From Linanthus parryae (Eukaryota > Streptophyta > Magnoliopsida > Ericales > Polemoniaceae): a stretch of 64,000 bases of DNA. The translations under genes and the position numbers were made by a program. The stretch lies in the NCBI GenBank assembly GCA_023055425.1, contig JALGPY010000008.1, positions 11,538,501 through 11,602,500 of the forward strand, read 5' to 3'. How positions within the stretch are numbered: position 1 is the first letter of the stretch; every line of letters begins with the position of its first letter. Below the pieces are notes generated by a model, which made no database searches, was not told the DNA's origin, and saw nothing but the letters and a program-made list of their open reading frames with translations. Below, piece by piece: positions 1 through 10,911 of the stretch.

Positions 1-85
1 CGAACGCCACAATGTCTTCGTAAAGATCTACCTTCCTCACAATCATTATTAGAAGCTCTGGCAAAAGTTGATCCCAATTTGCCAT
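1..85 (-). pseudogene. F-box/DUF295 gene, 5' end only (cut by window edge)
   Basis: The ATG is at 85-83 on the minus strand and the frame stays open to the window edge. The peptide begins MANWDQLLPELLIMIVRKVD and continues LYEDIVAF, nearly identical to the start of the gene at 10437. This is the first half of an F-box, the segment that binds Skp1 in SCF ubiquitin ligases. Only about 28 codons lie in the window, so whether the gene is intact cannot be judged. I list it as a pseudogene only because the full frame is not visible. The following 2 kb is a duplicate of the DNA beyond 10437. Confidence 0.8.
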
Positions 86-1888
86 TGAAGGAGTCTATCA
101 GATTTCTTCCCTCCCTCTCTATTTCCACTGCTAGCTGCCGCCACACCGAAAAGCAAGATACCAAGTTAGATTTGGGGATATACGACGAGTATGTACTTAT
201 ATTCATAATGATAGTTTTAATTCTGGTTCGTTAGGACTGTTCTGACACAAAACAACACGGCTCTAATATCTGTACTCCAATATTAAGTCTTAACAGTTGA
301 ATCTCCTCATGAACTTTAGGAAGGAATACGTCCTAATCTAGCCCAGATAGATTAATGTTTCTCTGTTTAGTTTGGTTAAGGTATTGTTAGTCACACAATG
401 ATGGTTGGAATTACCCTCTCCCAGGATCAAAGCCACTAACTACTTCAAATCTCTTTCGGTAAAGTTTATGGATGACCGGTTACTTTTTATTTCTTTGCCT
501 TATTTAACTGTATATGCCTCATCCATTGATGCCCAGATCCTAGATTACTCTTGTACGTACGGAATGAAAGAATAATCACCCAGGTGATTGTTGGAAGTCT
601 GAACATACACGCTAATTGCTAAAAAAATCTTCCGTCGTCCAACAAATTGAAACGAGGGAAAGAAAAGAGAGAGGAGTTAATAAAAGAAGTACTGACAACC
701 TATAGGATGACTATTGACTAATATGCTCAGTGTTAACAGAGGGGTTGAAAGATTATGGTTTGAGGGGGTTGTTAGAATTCAAGAGTTAGCAAGTGGTGTC
801 ACTGGTTAAAGGCATTGCAAGAGATGACTATCTGGTTAGAAAGATTATGGTTCGACATGTGTAGTTTACCAAACAACTATGGGTTTGAAGGTCGGACAAT
901 AATTAGCCTTGAAAAATATTTGGAAACAATTAGGCCAGATATAATGATTTTGTCTTTGGGGTGTGCTCCATCCCAAGTACAAGGTGTAACTTTCATCAAG
1001 GAAATTATTTATGTTCCCTTATCCAAACTAATCCCAGGAACAAGAAAATGTTATGTTCCCTTGTTACAGATTCGGAGGCCATGACAGATGTATAACAGGT
1101 AAATCTCTGTATAATAGATTAGCAACAGCTGTAGCAGATTCATAGAAGACCTAATTCGATATCCAAAGGAACAAAATCCCCAATTTGGTGTAGTTCATCA
1201 CATTATCAGTTCTATGAGTCGAAACAGCCAATTGACAAAGTCATATTCTCATGTACTCACAGATCACATACACAAAAACACAGATTGCACTTGTAATTCA
1301 GTAAATAAGTCGGAGAAAAAAAATTGAGGATCCTATCCTTTACTGTCTGGTGCTACCTTCAACTACAGAACAATGGAACGACCGAGCGAGGCACACACCT
1401 AATACCTAATCAAAATTGAACTGAAGAATCTGACACTCAAGCAACAGGAAACAGGGTACATACTAAGGGTTAGCGAGCCAGAGACGGAGTAGGGGCAGAT
1501 GGAATCTCGCCGTCGACGCTGCGAATTGGCCTGTAGGTATACTAACTTTCCCGTGGGCTGTCGCGTTTAAAATGTTCTTCTGAATGGAACTCTTAAATAC
1601 ATAATTTATGTTCTTCTGACTTCAGTTTATACTAGTGTCTTATTTTTAAATGAGTAAGAGAATGGTCATTAGATAAACATGTTCTATGCAACATAGAGCT
1701 TAAGTAAGCCACCCTTGGACTTAGCAATATGAGGGCAGATAGCTGAAATAGTATTGCCCTTGGACTTTGCAATATAAGTGCATAAAATAAAACACGAAAC
1801 AATGACTGATATTTTAAGAAATGGAGAAATATAACTTACTGAGTTCGAAAGATAAGATTGATATGACTCACTGCGATAGGTTCGTGAA

Positions 1889-2107
1889 TCAGAAAGAAGG
1901 GGAGACCCAGATGGGCGGGCAGTAACGACTCAGTGATGTTCCATGGTAGAGAGGCTCGATCGCTCTAGTTGCCAAGTTTTAGATACCCATTTCCTTGCCA
2001 CCCACTAATCTGTAAAAAAATGCATAACCAGTCACATGATCTTTTTATGGATCTACCTTTTTGGTAGTCGTCAGAAGATCTGATAAATGTTTATCCGAAT
2101 TCGTCAC
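1889..2107 (-). pseudogene. Internally deleted DUF295 pseudogene
   Basis: Read on the minus strand, about 20 codons related to the F-box start (a TNSDKHLSDLLTTTKKVD-like stretch, matching ANWDQLLPELLIMIVRKVD of the paralogs) run directly and in frame into the family's last 45 codons, DHVTGYAFF...YCPPIWVSPSF. The central 270 or so codons (rest of the F-box and most of the propeller) are missing. The expected start codon is GTG, and stop codons lie at the junction (VDP*KD) and at GI*NLA. The remnant is therefore dead, but its 3' end is about as well preserved as that of the frameshifted paralog at 12357. The deletion joins sites near 2040. Confidence 0.85.
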
Positions 2108-2691
2108 TGTAGGAGAATACTATAATATTTCTTCCCTCTCAGCTGTGTCTACTGCTAGCTGCAGATACAAGCAAAGAGCAAGATACTAACTTGTATTCAT
2201 AATCATAGTTTTATTCCTGGTTTGTCAGTGTTGCTCTAACAAAAACCAACATGGCTATAATTACTGATTCCTATGTCTTATAAACCATTATTTGATCTAA
2301 ATCCCTAGCTACCACCCTTAGAGAGAGCTCGTCAACATATTAACCTCCTTCTTCTCCTTCCTCTCAGAGTCGAGAGCTGCTAAGAACAGTTCTGTTTGCC
2401 ATAAGCTAATAGTGTCTGTAGCATTCATACCAAAATGCTTGTGTGAGGTCGAACTTTTCACGATCAACAAATTAAGGTAGGAAATGAAACTATACATTGG
2501 TGCGACTCATAGATCATGCATCGATTTCTCCCCATAATCTTTCAGAATATGTTGTATGATTTGATCTTCACTTCCTATTTTTCCCTAGCCTGTTTGAAAT
2601 AATAGGTTGTTATTATTATTATCTGCTAAAATAAATACTTTATCCGTTCCCTCTCTTTCTTCTTGTTACTATTCATATCACTTTTCACTGG
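2108..2691. other. Intergenic, no gene seen
   Basis: This is AT-rich DNA upstream of the deleted DUF295 remnant. The first 100 bases still resemble the 5' flank of the other family members (a TTCTTCCCTC...CTGCTAGCTGC tract). I see no coding frame with family resemblance. Confidence 0.6.
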
Positions 2692-2844
2692 ATCGCATTG
2701 ACCCGGTGATTTGGATAATAAAACGATGCAAGTTTCAGACAACTTTTGCATGGTGTTGTAGATAAACTTTTTCTCTACAACACCATGCAAAAATTATCAA
2801 AAAACTACATAGTCGTGTTATCCAAATCACCGGGTCAAAGTGAC
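2692..2844. repeat. Hairpin MITE, family with CACTTTGACCCGG ends, copy 1
   Basis: The terminal inverted repeats match over TTGACCCGGTGATTTGGATAA, and the interior is also an inverted repeat (TTTTGCATGGTGTTGTAGA against its complement), so a transcript would fold into one long hairpin. Related copies lie at 19936-20085 and, one-sided, at 61068-61200. No target duplication is clear, so the superfamily is open. Confidence 0.7.
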
Positions 2845-3288
2845 TCAATTACGAGTGAAAAAGTCAAACCAAGAAAAAAGAGAGGGAACGGAAGTAAGTA
2901 TGTAACTACTGATTGCTCCACACCCTCGAATGACCACAGAATTGTGTATGGTACAGTGTCTAAGTTCAGAACCTAACCAAGAAAACACGTGTTTCAAGCA
3001 GGTGTAACGACATTTCATCCAATATGACAATGTTTAAACACATGGACCATGAAACAAGGAAGACTCGCCAAGAGTCACAACAGTAAAACAGGTGATATTG
3101 AAACATAGGGTACCCTTTCAAATCACGACGAATGCATTCAAACGTCATTGCACAAGAACTGTGGTGTTCCCAGAACAGCATGATATTTTGACCAAAAAAT
3201 TACTTCGCAAGCACATATCATGAACATAACTCATAAGGATATCCTGGCGTCAACGTACATATGGAAGTTGTGATGTTGTCCCGGGGAA
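2845..3288. other. Intergenic, 3' flank of the LINE-split F-box gene
   Basis: Short frames here (for example near 2845-3181) have no family resemblance. I see no further repeat or gene. Confidence 0.5.
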
Positions 3289-3617
3289 TCAAAAAGAGGG
3301 GGAGATCCAGATGGGCGGACAATACTCACTAACTGATGTTCCTCGGTAGAGAGGTTCTACTTTCCGGCTTTCCATGTTGTAGATACCCATGTCCTTGCCT
3401 CTGGTTACATCATTAATTCTATACCGGTCAACATAGTCATCGGTAAAGTAGATGCAATTGGCCTTGACTCCAGCGGCATCAGGGGAACGAACACAGATTG
3501 CAGTATTGTGGCCCACGAAGATTGATCTTCCTCCGAAATCATTCACCTCTTGCCATTTACTTAACCTTGTCGAATCACCAGCTTTAACCACTTTTTTTTT
3601 TGAGGGAAAATATTTCA

Positions 3618-6600
3618 TTAAAAGACCATTGAAAGGCCAAGCCTGTCCTTCTCAATTACATTACTGGCCCAATCATGAATTTGGGTGTAAAGGCTATAAG
3701 AACAAAAGGACAGGGACCGGTGGGCAAAAAGGTCTGCCACCTCATTAAATCTTCTGGGTACGTGTCTAAATGTGCAGCTCGAGAAAGTGGAAGCCAGCTT
3801 CATACATTGAATACTCTCCATCCTTATCTCATCGGAAGCTTCAACTGACTCTCCACTCTTCATCTTCTCCAAAAGCTTGATGCAAAGCTCCGAATCTGAT
3901 TCTAGAATTATCTAGGTGCATCTCGCATCTTTCCCCATTTGAAGGCCCTTTCGGATTCCTCTCATCTCCATTAGCATTATCGATCGGTCAAACTCGACTC
4001 TTTCAAATCTTCCGGCGACGAAACCTCCCTCCGAATCTCTAAGCACACAACCGGAGCCGGCGATTTCTTGGTCGGCGTTGCATGCTATATCAGTATTAAT
4101 CTTCATCCATCCTGTTGGGGGGGGGGGGGGGGGGGTTGCCATGACAACTGTTCCTCATGGTTGAGCTTTGACTGATTTCCTTGAGGCCTCTCCAGGTTGA
4201 GCTCTCCGAGATAAAAATTAACAGATCTGGTAATCTCTTGTGAATCAAACTCTTTTTTGTTGAATCTGCTGTTATTCCTGTGCTTCCAAAGGCTGCAGAT
4301 CACAATTGCTAATTTCTCTCTAAAGTCTTTTGATTCTTCCGTGAAAACCTTTTCTATCCAATCTCTAATGTTTCCTTGTCTTGATCGCTTGAAATGGGAG
4401 TCTAAAATTGCCTCCCACACTTCACAGGTTTCGCGACACTTCATAAAGAGATGATCCATTGTTTCTGGCTCCGAATCACAACCGGTACAGTATGGGGAGA
4501 CTTTGATACCTCTATTCAAGAGCTTTGTTGCGACTGGTAAGGAGTCATTAATGATTCTCCAAATTGGATATATCATTCTCTTTGGAAGCTTTAGGGCCCA
4601 TAGCTGTTTGATCCTATGTTACCAGAAACGTAAAAGTAGCCGCGTTTCTCGTTCCGAGTCGTACGTACCGAAACGCGGTACGTTTTCGACCCGAAACGCA
4701 GAAAGTATCGACCCGAAAGTTTCATAGAGTGGGTACATAATTAACGTGTTTATAACACTAGTTTTCAGTGGTACTTATTTGCAGAAAGTTATATTATCAT
4801 TATAACTGGATTTGAGAATGAAAGTATGAAACCAGTTGAATTGATACTGTTGGACTGTTAAGGGAACTGTAGGGAAAATTGTTCCCAAATAGTGTTCCTC
4901 ATTCCTAGTAGTTGTATTTCGTCCCGGACAACGTTCCGGAGAAGCCTACCCCTACCGTACCCCGTACCGGCACCTATCGCGTTTCTCGTTCCCGTTCCCG
5001 TCCCACGTACCGCAGCGTACCACGTTTCTGGTAACATAGGTTTGATCCACATCTGACTATGTCCGATTGATGGTGTAGGTGATTCACAGTGCTGGTGAAG
5101 GATGGCTTGGTACCCTGTTGCCGTCGAGAAGACCCCATTTTCCGTGAACCTCCATCTGAATTCGTCCTCCTCCTGAGAAAACTGGAGAGGCATCGCCAAT
5201 ACATCTTGCACATCAACATCCCACAAGTAAGTTCTGAGTCTTTCGTGATACCAGCTGTCGTTTCTGATGCACCGAGAGACTTTCATGTTTGCATAGTCAG
5301 GGCTAATTGTATAGACTTTTGAACAATAATTTCTGTGAATCCACCTGTCTTTAAACAAGTTTATTTGATTCCCCGATTTAACTTTCCATTCAATTCCTTC
5401 TTTAAGTACTGTTCTTCCTGCTTGGATACTTCGAAAAGCAAAGGAGACCTGCCTCTTTGGATTGGCATGTAAAAAATCCTCATTTTTGAAATACTTGTCC
5501 TTTAAAATACGACTTAACAAGTTATTGGGATACTTCATTATTCTCCAGCCCTGTTTAGCGAGTAACGAGAGATTAAAGGATTGAAAATCTTTAAAGCCGA
5601 GACCACCAACCTCTTTTGCTTGTTTCAGTCTGTTCCAATTGAGCCAGTGCATATTTCTTTTCTCCTTCGTGTCTCCCCACCAAAATTGACGAATCAATTT
5701 TTCGATTTCTTGGCAAATCCCAATAGGTAGGAGGAAGCAACTCATAGCATAATTAGGAATTGCTTGAGCCACCGCCTTTATTAGGACCTCTTTTCCGGCT
5801 GCTGAAAGTGTCTTTTCCTTCCAAATTTTCAATTTGTTGCTATGCTCTCTATTATCTTCTGAAAGATTGCCTTTTTGTTTCTGCCAAATGTTGTAGGGAG
5901 GCCCAAGTAATTCTCATGTTTTTCCGCCGTTGGGATGCCGCTCAAGTTGCTTAGCTGATTCCTGATATCGTCCTGCACGTTGTCTGAAAACACAAGTGCT
6001 GATTTCCCCAGATTTATAGATTGGCCCGAGGTTTTTTCATAAACCTGTAAAAATTGTAATAAGTAGGTTAGCTCTTCTGTTGTTGCTTTTGTAAAAATAA
6101 GACTATCGTCCGCAAACAGGAGATGAGAAACCACAGGGCCGCCACGAGAAGCCGTAACTCCTGAAAGGAGCTTGTCCCTAACTGCTACGGTAAGGCCTCT
6201 TGACAGGGTTTCGCTGACGAGAAGAAACAGGTAAGGCGACAGGGGGCAGCCTTGTCGCAAACCCCTCTCAGGTACTATGTTTCCTTTTACTTGACCATTG
6301 ATCTGCAAACTGTAATGGGCCGTTGTGAAGCACTTCATTACCACACTGGTCCATCGATCACCAAACCCCATACGTTCCATAACTGCTTGTAAGAAGTCCC
6401 ATTCGACGCGGTCGTAAGCCTTGCTCATGTCTAACTTGATAGCGAGATGACCCTTTTTCCCTTTCTTCGTCTTCATTGAGTGAAGTAACTCGTGGGCCGC
6501 TATAATATTGTCCGTGATCAAACGCCCTGGCACAAAGGCACTTTGATTTTCTGAAATAAGATCTCCCATCACGACTTTTAATCTATTGGCAAGAGTTTTT

Positions 6601-8170
6601 GTAATGATTTTGTAGGTGGTAGAGAAAAGAGAAATTGGACGAAAATCAACCGTTTTACGGACCTGTTTAACCTTGGGAATTAAGACTATAATTGTGTGAT
6701 TAAAATCACTAACCTCGCCGCCTTCATTTAGTACCTTAAGACATTGCTTCGTGACTTCTCCTCCGATTTGTGGCCACATTTTTTGATAAAATAATGCCGG
6801 GAAACCATCCGGCCCAGGTGCCTTTTGGGACGGCATGGATTTAACAGCATCCTCAATTTCAGCCTCGGTAAAAGTCTGGTCCAACAAAGTCCTTTTGTCT
6901 GGTTTCAAAAGATCCTCAATAGGCCCCAGTAGCTGTTCCATGTCCTCTCTGGAGGGCTTGCTACTTGTGAAAATAGAAGAAAAATATTTTGATAAGGCGT
7001 TAAGAATACCTTCCGGATCTTCTACCCAACTGCCGTTTTCATCCTCTAATCGCTCGATGGTGTTTCTCGATCTTCTGATTGAGGCTTTCCGATGAAAATA
7101 CCTTGTGTTACGATCGCCACATTTCAACCAAGTTTCCCGTGACCGCTGTCTCCACATAATTTCTTCCTTACGAAGAAGGTCTGCAATCTTGTTTTTAACA
7201 CTGTTTAGTTCGTCCAGGTTCTCTTTAGTCTGAGGAAGAGAGTTCATCCTCTCTAAATCCTTCCTGAAATTTTTGAGTTGACGACTGACCTGCCCAAATG
7301 TTTCACTGTCCCACTGCTTTAAGCCGTCCGATACTGATCTCAGTTTGTCGTTGATTGATCCCCCTGCACTAGTCCAGACCTCCTCGATTACTTTGGTGCA
7401 ATTTTCATGCTCCAGCCACATTGCTTCGAAGTGGAATCTTCGGTTGTTGCTATTTGAGCCTATCTTCCTTTTGTCGATCGTAACTTCCAAGGAACATGGT
7501 CCGAAGTGTCTGCAACCAAATGGTCGACTCTTGCCCGTCCATAATGCTCGATCCACGAGTCTGTTGCTAAGCATCTGTCTATTCTTTCCCGGATTGCTTT
7601 CCCGTCCGGTTGATTGTTCGTCCATGTATAGGGATTCCCGAAGAACCCTAAATCTCTCAATTGTAACTTTTGGAGAACTCGGCGAAAGTCTGCTGTCTGT
7701 CTAAAGGTGACTGCTCTTCCACCTTCTTTTTCGACATGTGATGTTATCGCGTTAAAATCTCCTACTAAGAGCCATGGCTGATCTTCCGGACAAATTCGGG
7801 ATAAAAGTTTCCAAGAGTGTTGGCGATCCTTCCTCACCGGGTCTCCATAGAAACCTGTGAAAATCCAACTGCTCTGACTCTTCTCATCCTTGACTGAACC
7901 TTTGATAAAGAACTTTGTGTATCGAATCAGAGAAAAATCTGTTTCTCTGTCCCATAAGAGGGCTAAACCCCCCCCCCTCCGATCTTCACAATCGGCGTAA
8001 ATACCACTTGCATAACCTAACCTGAATCTGACTCTCTCCATCTCCGATGTAAAAAGTATAGTCTTCATTAAGAAGACCATGTTGGGCTTCTGCCTCCTCA
8101 CAAGGTCGTGAAGAGAAGTAACGTTACGGGGGTTCCCAAGCCCCCGCACGTTCCATCTTAGGATTTTCAT
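3618..8170 (-). pseudogene. LINE ORF2 (endonuclease-RT-RNase H), frameshifted
   Basis: Starting at 8170, MKILRWNVRGLGNP opens an apurinic-type endonuclease; GDFNAI and TSDH follow. The frame shifts near 7490, and 7500-5829 encodes the reverse transcriptase with KLDMSKAYDRVEW, RGLRQGCPLSPYLF and the catalytic FADDSLIF. A second shift near 5830 leads to the thumb and zinc-binding region (LSAAGKEVLIKAVAQ), interrupted by the TIR element at 4614-5039. Beyond it come the zinc-binding zf-RVT block (SPYCTGCDSEPETMDHLFMKC) and RNase H (GWMKINTDIACNAD; then CTFRHVPRRFNEVADLFA). A run of 19 G on the plus strand (4117-4135) lies at a further frame change. It no longer encodes a working protein. Confidence 0.9.
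4614..5039. mobile_element. 426-bp TIR element inside the LINE
   Basis: Perfect terminal inverted repeats CTATGTTACCAGAAACGT bound the element, and an exact 8-bp target duplication GTTTGATC lies at 4606-4613 and 5040-5047. Both subterminal regions carry GC-rich CGCGTTTCTCGTTCC motifs in inverted order. There is no coding capacity. An 8-bp duplication suits hAT or a related superfamily, but the CTATG terminus does not fit the hAT YARNG consensus, so I leave it unassigned. It inserted after the LINE did. Confidence 0.88.
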
Positions 8171-9527
8171 TGTGCCTGGCAGTGCTGCTGAGCAGTCACT
8201 GCCAATATCGCGTTGGGGTCTTCCATGGCGCCCCCCTCCGTGAGTGGAATCCTTATGCTGGAAACCGGGTTGTTACTTTGACTTTTTCCACCTGCTTCCT
8301 TGCTAGCTGCACCGGTATTTTGCCTCTGTTTTGACGTACCTTGGCTTGACTGTCGCCTATCGTCCATTCCCCCTGGGGGATCCCTTGATTTGCGCTTCTG
8401 TTTCGGTTTCCTGGGGGTCACTGTAGTGTTCTTGGTCGGATTAACCCTTCCCTGTCGCATGTTCCTTGTAGGATCCAATACAGGTTTCTTCCTTTTGCCG
8501 TCCTTCTCCGTGGTTTTGTCTTTCCCCCCTGTACTGAGTGGATTGTCTCTGATCTTCACACCCTCCGAAGGGATTTCCGGGGGGGGGGGGGTCTTGTTCC
8601 GATCTAGTTCCATGTCGGACCCATTATTGTTCATCTCACTGTCCGAAAAGCTCCCTTCCGAGAGATCATAATCGTCAGCATTCCTCTCTTGATCGCTAAA
8701 AATCTTGTCTTTACTCTCCCTTCTCGGGATAAAGGTCTTCTTCCGAGGAGGTGGTTTGAAGGTTAACCATAGTCCATAGCCAGGTACATCAACGGCCAAC
8801 TGTTCTATAGACTTACAAGTACATTGTTCACTGTAGTGATCAATTCTTCCACACCATACGCAGACATGGGGTAATCTTTCATACTTGAAGTCTAGCCAGA
8901 TCTTTTCTTCCATGAACTTAATAAATCTTCAACGTCTCAGGGGTTTGTGCACATCCATCCTAACTCGAACCCTCATGTAATCCCCGTCTTCCCCAGACAT
9001 GATACGTTGATCGGAGTAAAGTACCGTACTCCACGAACTCGCAACAAGTTCTGCGTATTCAGTAGTCTGTAGACAAGTTGGTAGGTTCAGGAGTTGCACC
9101 CAAACTTCAATGGAATCGAATGACTCCTTACCGATCTGTACTTTGTACTCTCAAGGTTTCAGAAGCAGAATGTTATTGTCGAAAATCCAGGGCCCCCCGG
9201 TGAGAACCTTATCTTTTGACTCCTTGCTGGGAAGCAGAGTACAAACAGATTTGGCCTCGTCTCGTTGATCCGGATCTGGTCTCCTTCCATCCATATCTTC
9301 TGAAAAGTAAGCTTCATAGCCCAGACATTCATATGGGTGGGGAGTAGAAAGGATCCAAGGAGACAGTGTTCGAAACCTTTGATTGCTTCCACACATCGCC
9401 CTTCATCAATGATTAGTACATCCTCCTCTTCCTCGATCGTTAGTAAGTCGAATCGTTTGCGCAGTTGATCTTCTTGATTGTAGTCTCGTGGGTTTCCGCC
9501 GATCGGCGGCGTTGGAAGCGTCGCCAT
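8167..9527 (-). pseudogene. LINE ORF1 (DUF4283 and zinc knuckle), frameshifted
   Basis: The start at 9527 (MATLPTPPIGG) leads into a DUF4283-type RNA-binding domain (LTFQKIWMEGDQIRI, ending at FSPGGPGFSTI in the first frame). A frameshift near 9170 and in-frame stops separate it from the second half, where EKIWLDFKYERLPHVCVWCG followed by RIDHYSEQC is the CCHC zinc knuckle (zf-CCHC_4). A charged, Pro/Lys-rich tail ends ...AQ* at 8167. The stop overlaps the ORF2 start as ATGA (8170-8167). ORF1 proteins of this type bind LINE RNA as a chaperone in the RNP. A long G run near 8580 (C on the coding strand) is a likely slippage site. Confidence 0.85.
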
Positions 9528-10788
9528 GACCTAGGGTTTCGTGTCGCCTCTTTACTCCGACTTAGTCGGACTTTTTCAACTTTTTCTTTTTTGACTTTTG
9601 ATCCAGCTTTAACCACTTTAAATGCACTTGTATAGTATCCAGTTTCAGCCCTCCAGCGCATTAACTTCTTAGCAAGGAGTAAGCAACCACCACATTCCAC
9701 AAAGTAGACTTGCCTCCAATGCGCAATTGCAACGTCTAGACCGTGCGGTAGACGACCAACAATCTCCTGAGTGGTTGGGTTAAGCCCTCCAAGGTCACAA
9801 ACAACAATGTTAGCCATAGCGTCAATTGCGTAAAACTTATTCGTGTGGTATATGACATCAAGGGGTTCTGAAGGTCCTCGTTCAACATGGGTCCATGCCT
9901 TGTCCCCAGTTTCCAGAACACAAGGTCAGATCTAGACCCAACAATTAGCATCACTGCATAGTCGTCAGTGGCAGAGGGGTTAGCCGAAATTGTTTCTCTT
10001 GATAATAATTTCATAGGCTTTATACTGTATTCGTCTGTCTCTTTCTCAAAGAACCTGTATGTTCTGAGGTGGGGAAGAGAGATCATTGTCCGAGCCAATG
10101 GATGCAGCATTTCCATCCCTCCTCCTTCATCTATAGTTATCAACCAGCCCATTGAGCCGATGCAACGCTTCCCTCTCGCTTCCGGCAACTCCAAGGTGTG
10201 AACCATGCCTCCCTTTGATAGGCTTACAAAGCCACGGAAATCAGCTTCTGGTGCTTTTTCGGCCAACATAATCCATGGAGGTTGAACCGGATTAGTTGGA
10301 TGATTTAAGTTTCCTTTAACTGCCACAGATCTCCATGACTTGCAAACTCCACCGAAGGCAACAACGTCTTCGTAAAGATCTACCTTTCTCACAATCATTA
10401 TTAGAAGCTCTGGCAAAAGTTGATCCCAATTTGCCATTGAAGGAGCCTATTAAATTTCTTCCCTCCCTATTTCCACTGCTAGCTGCTGCCACACCAAAAA
10501 GCAAGATACAAAGTTAGATTTGGGGATATACGGAAAGTATGTACCTATATTCATAATGATAGTTTTATTTCTGATTCGTTAGGATTGTTCTGACACAAAA
10601 CAGCATAGCTCCAATACCTGTCATTCCAATATATAGTCTTGACAGTTGAATCTCTTAATGATCAGAAGGAATCTCCTAATATTTCTCTGTTTAGTTTAGT
10701 TAAGGTATTGCTAGTCACAGAAAGATGTTTGGAATTACCCTCTCCCAGGATCAAAGCCACTAACTGCTTCAAATATCTCTCAGTAATG

Positions 10789-10911
10789 GTCTAGTTTGGC
10801 AAAGATAGATTATTGAATGAGTGGTTGAGATGATGTGTATCTGTCTCTCTCTCCTCATCTCAACCACTCATTCAATAATCTATCCAATAATCTATCTTTG
10901 CCAAACTAGGC
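10789..10911. mobile_element. 123-bp foldback MITE
   Basis: Long terminal inverted repeats begin G(T/C)CTAGTTTGGCAAAGATAG and extend for roughly 45 bases each, leaving a very short loop (about GTGTATCTGTCTCTCTC). A 5-bp flanking repeat TAATG lies at 10784-10788 and 10912-10916. The paralogous site near 460-466 in copy 1 lacks it, so it inserted after the segmental duplication. It has no coding capacity. Confidence 0.85.

Larger units (their letters stand above)
1..2107. repeat. Segmental duplication, copy 1 (matches 10353-13523)
   Basis: The DNA from the F-box start through the upstream region and into the next DUF295 remnant runs collinear with 10353-13523. Shared landmarks include the ATGGATGACCGGTTAC-type stretch near 470 and 10920, the tract at 1446-1535 matching 12018-12090, and the DUF295 3' end at 1889 matching 12357. 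Copy 2 has an extra 123-bp hairpin element. Between 86 and 1888 I see no gene; a possible 89-codon frame at 815-1084 is unlike any known protein and its counterpart in copy 2 is disrupted. Confidence 0.85.
3595..9602 (-). mobile_element. Full-length L1-type LINE inserted in the F-box gene
   Basis: The element reads on the minus strand. Its 5' end is at 9602 and its 3' end is an A tail (T run on the plus strand) from 3595. It is bounded by a perfect 17-bp target-site duplication, CCAGCTTTAACCACTTT, at 3578-3594 and 9603-9619; the last T bases merge with the tail. ORF1 (9527-8167) and ORF2 (8170-3618) are recognisable but broken. The 6.0 kb length is typical of complete plant L1 elements. A 426-bp TIR element at 4614-5039 inserted later. 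The perfect duplication suggests a moderately recent insertion, although the ORFs have several frameshifts. Confidence 0.92.
3289..10437 (-). pseudogene. F-box/DUF295 gene split by a full-length LINE
   Basis: The gene starts at 10437 (MANWDQLLPEL) with an F-box at about residues 4-45 (FGGVCKSWRSVAVK), then the DUF295 propeller with the family motifs LSKGGMVHTLELPEARGKRC, SMGWLITIDEGGGMEMLHPL and SANPSATDDYAVML. A frameshift near 9905 moves the frame (after VFWKLG) to VVCDLGGLNP...YFVECGG...SAFKVVKAG. At that codon an L1 LINE (3595-9602) is inserted. The rest resumes at 3594 with KAGDSTRLSKWQEVNDFGG and ends PPIWISPSF at 3289. Without the LINE the coding region would be about 1.15 kb, normal for the family. 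The frameshift and the insertion both inactivate it. The order of the two events is unknown. Confidence 0.9.

Noticed and set aside
815..1084. Small gene of 89 codons
   Set aside because: The collinear copy near 11290-11500 does not keep the frame, so coding is unlikely.
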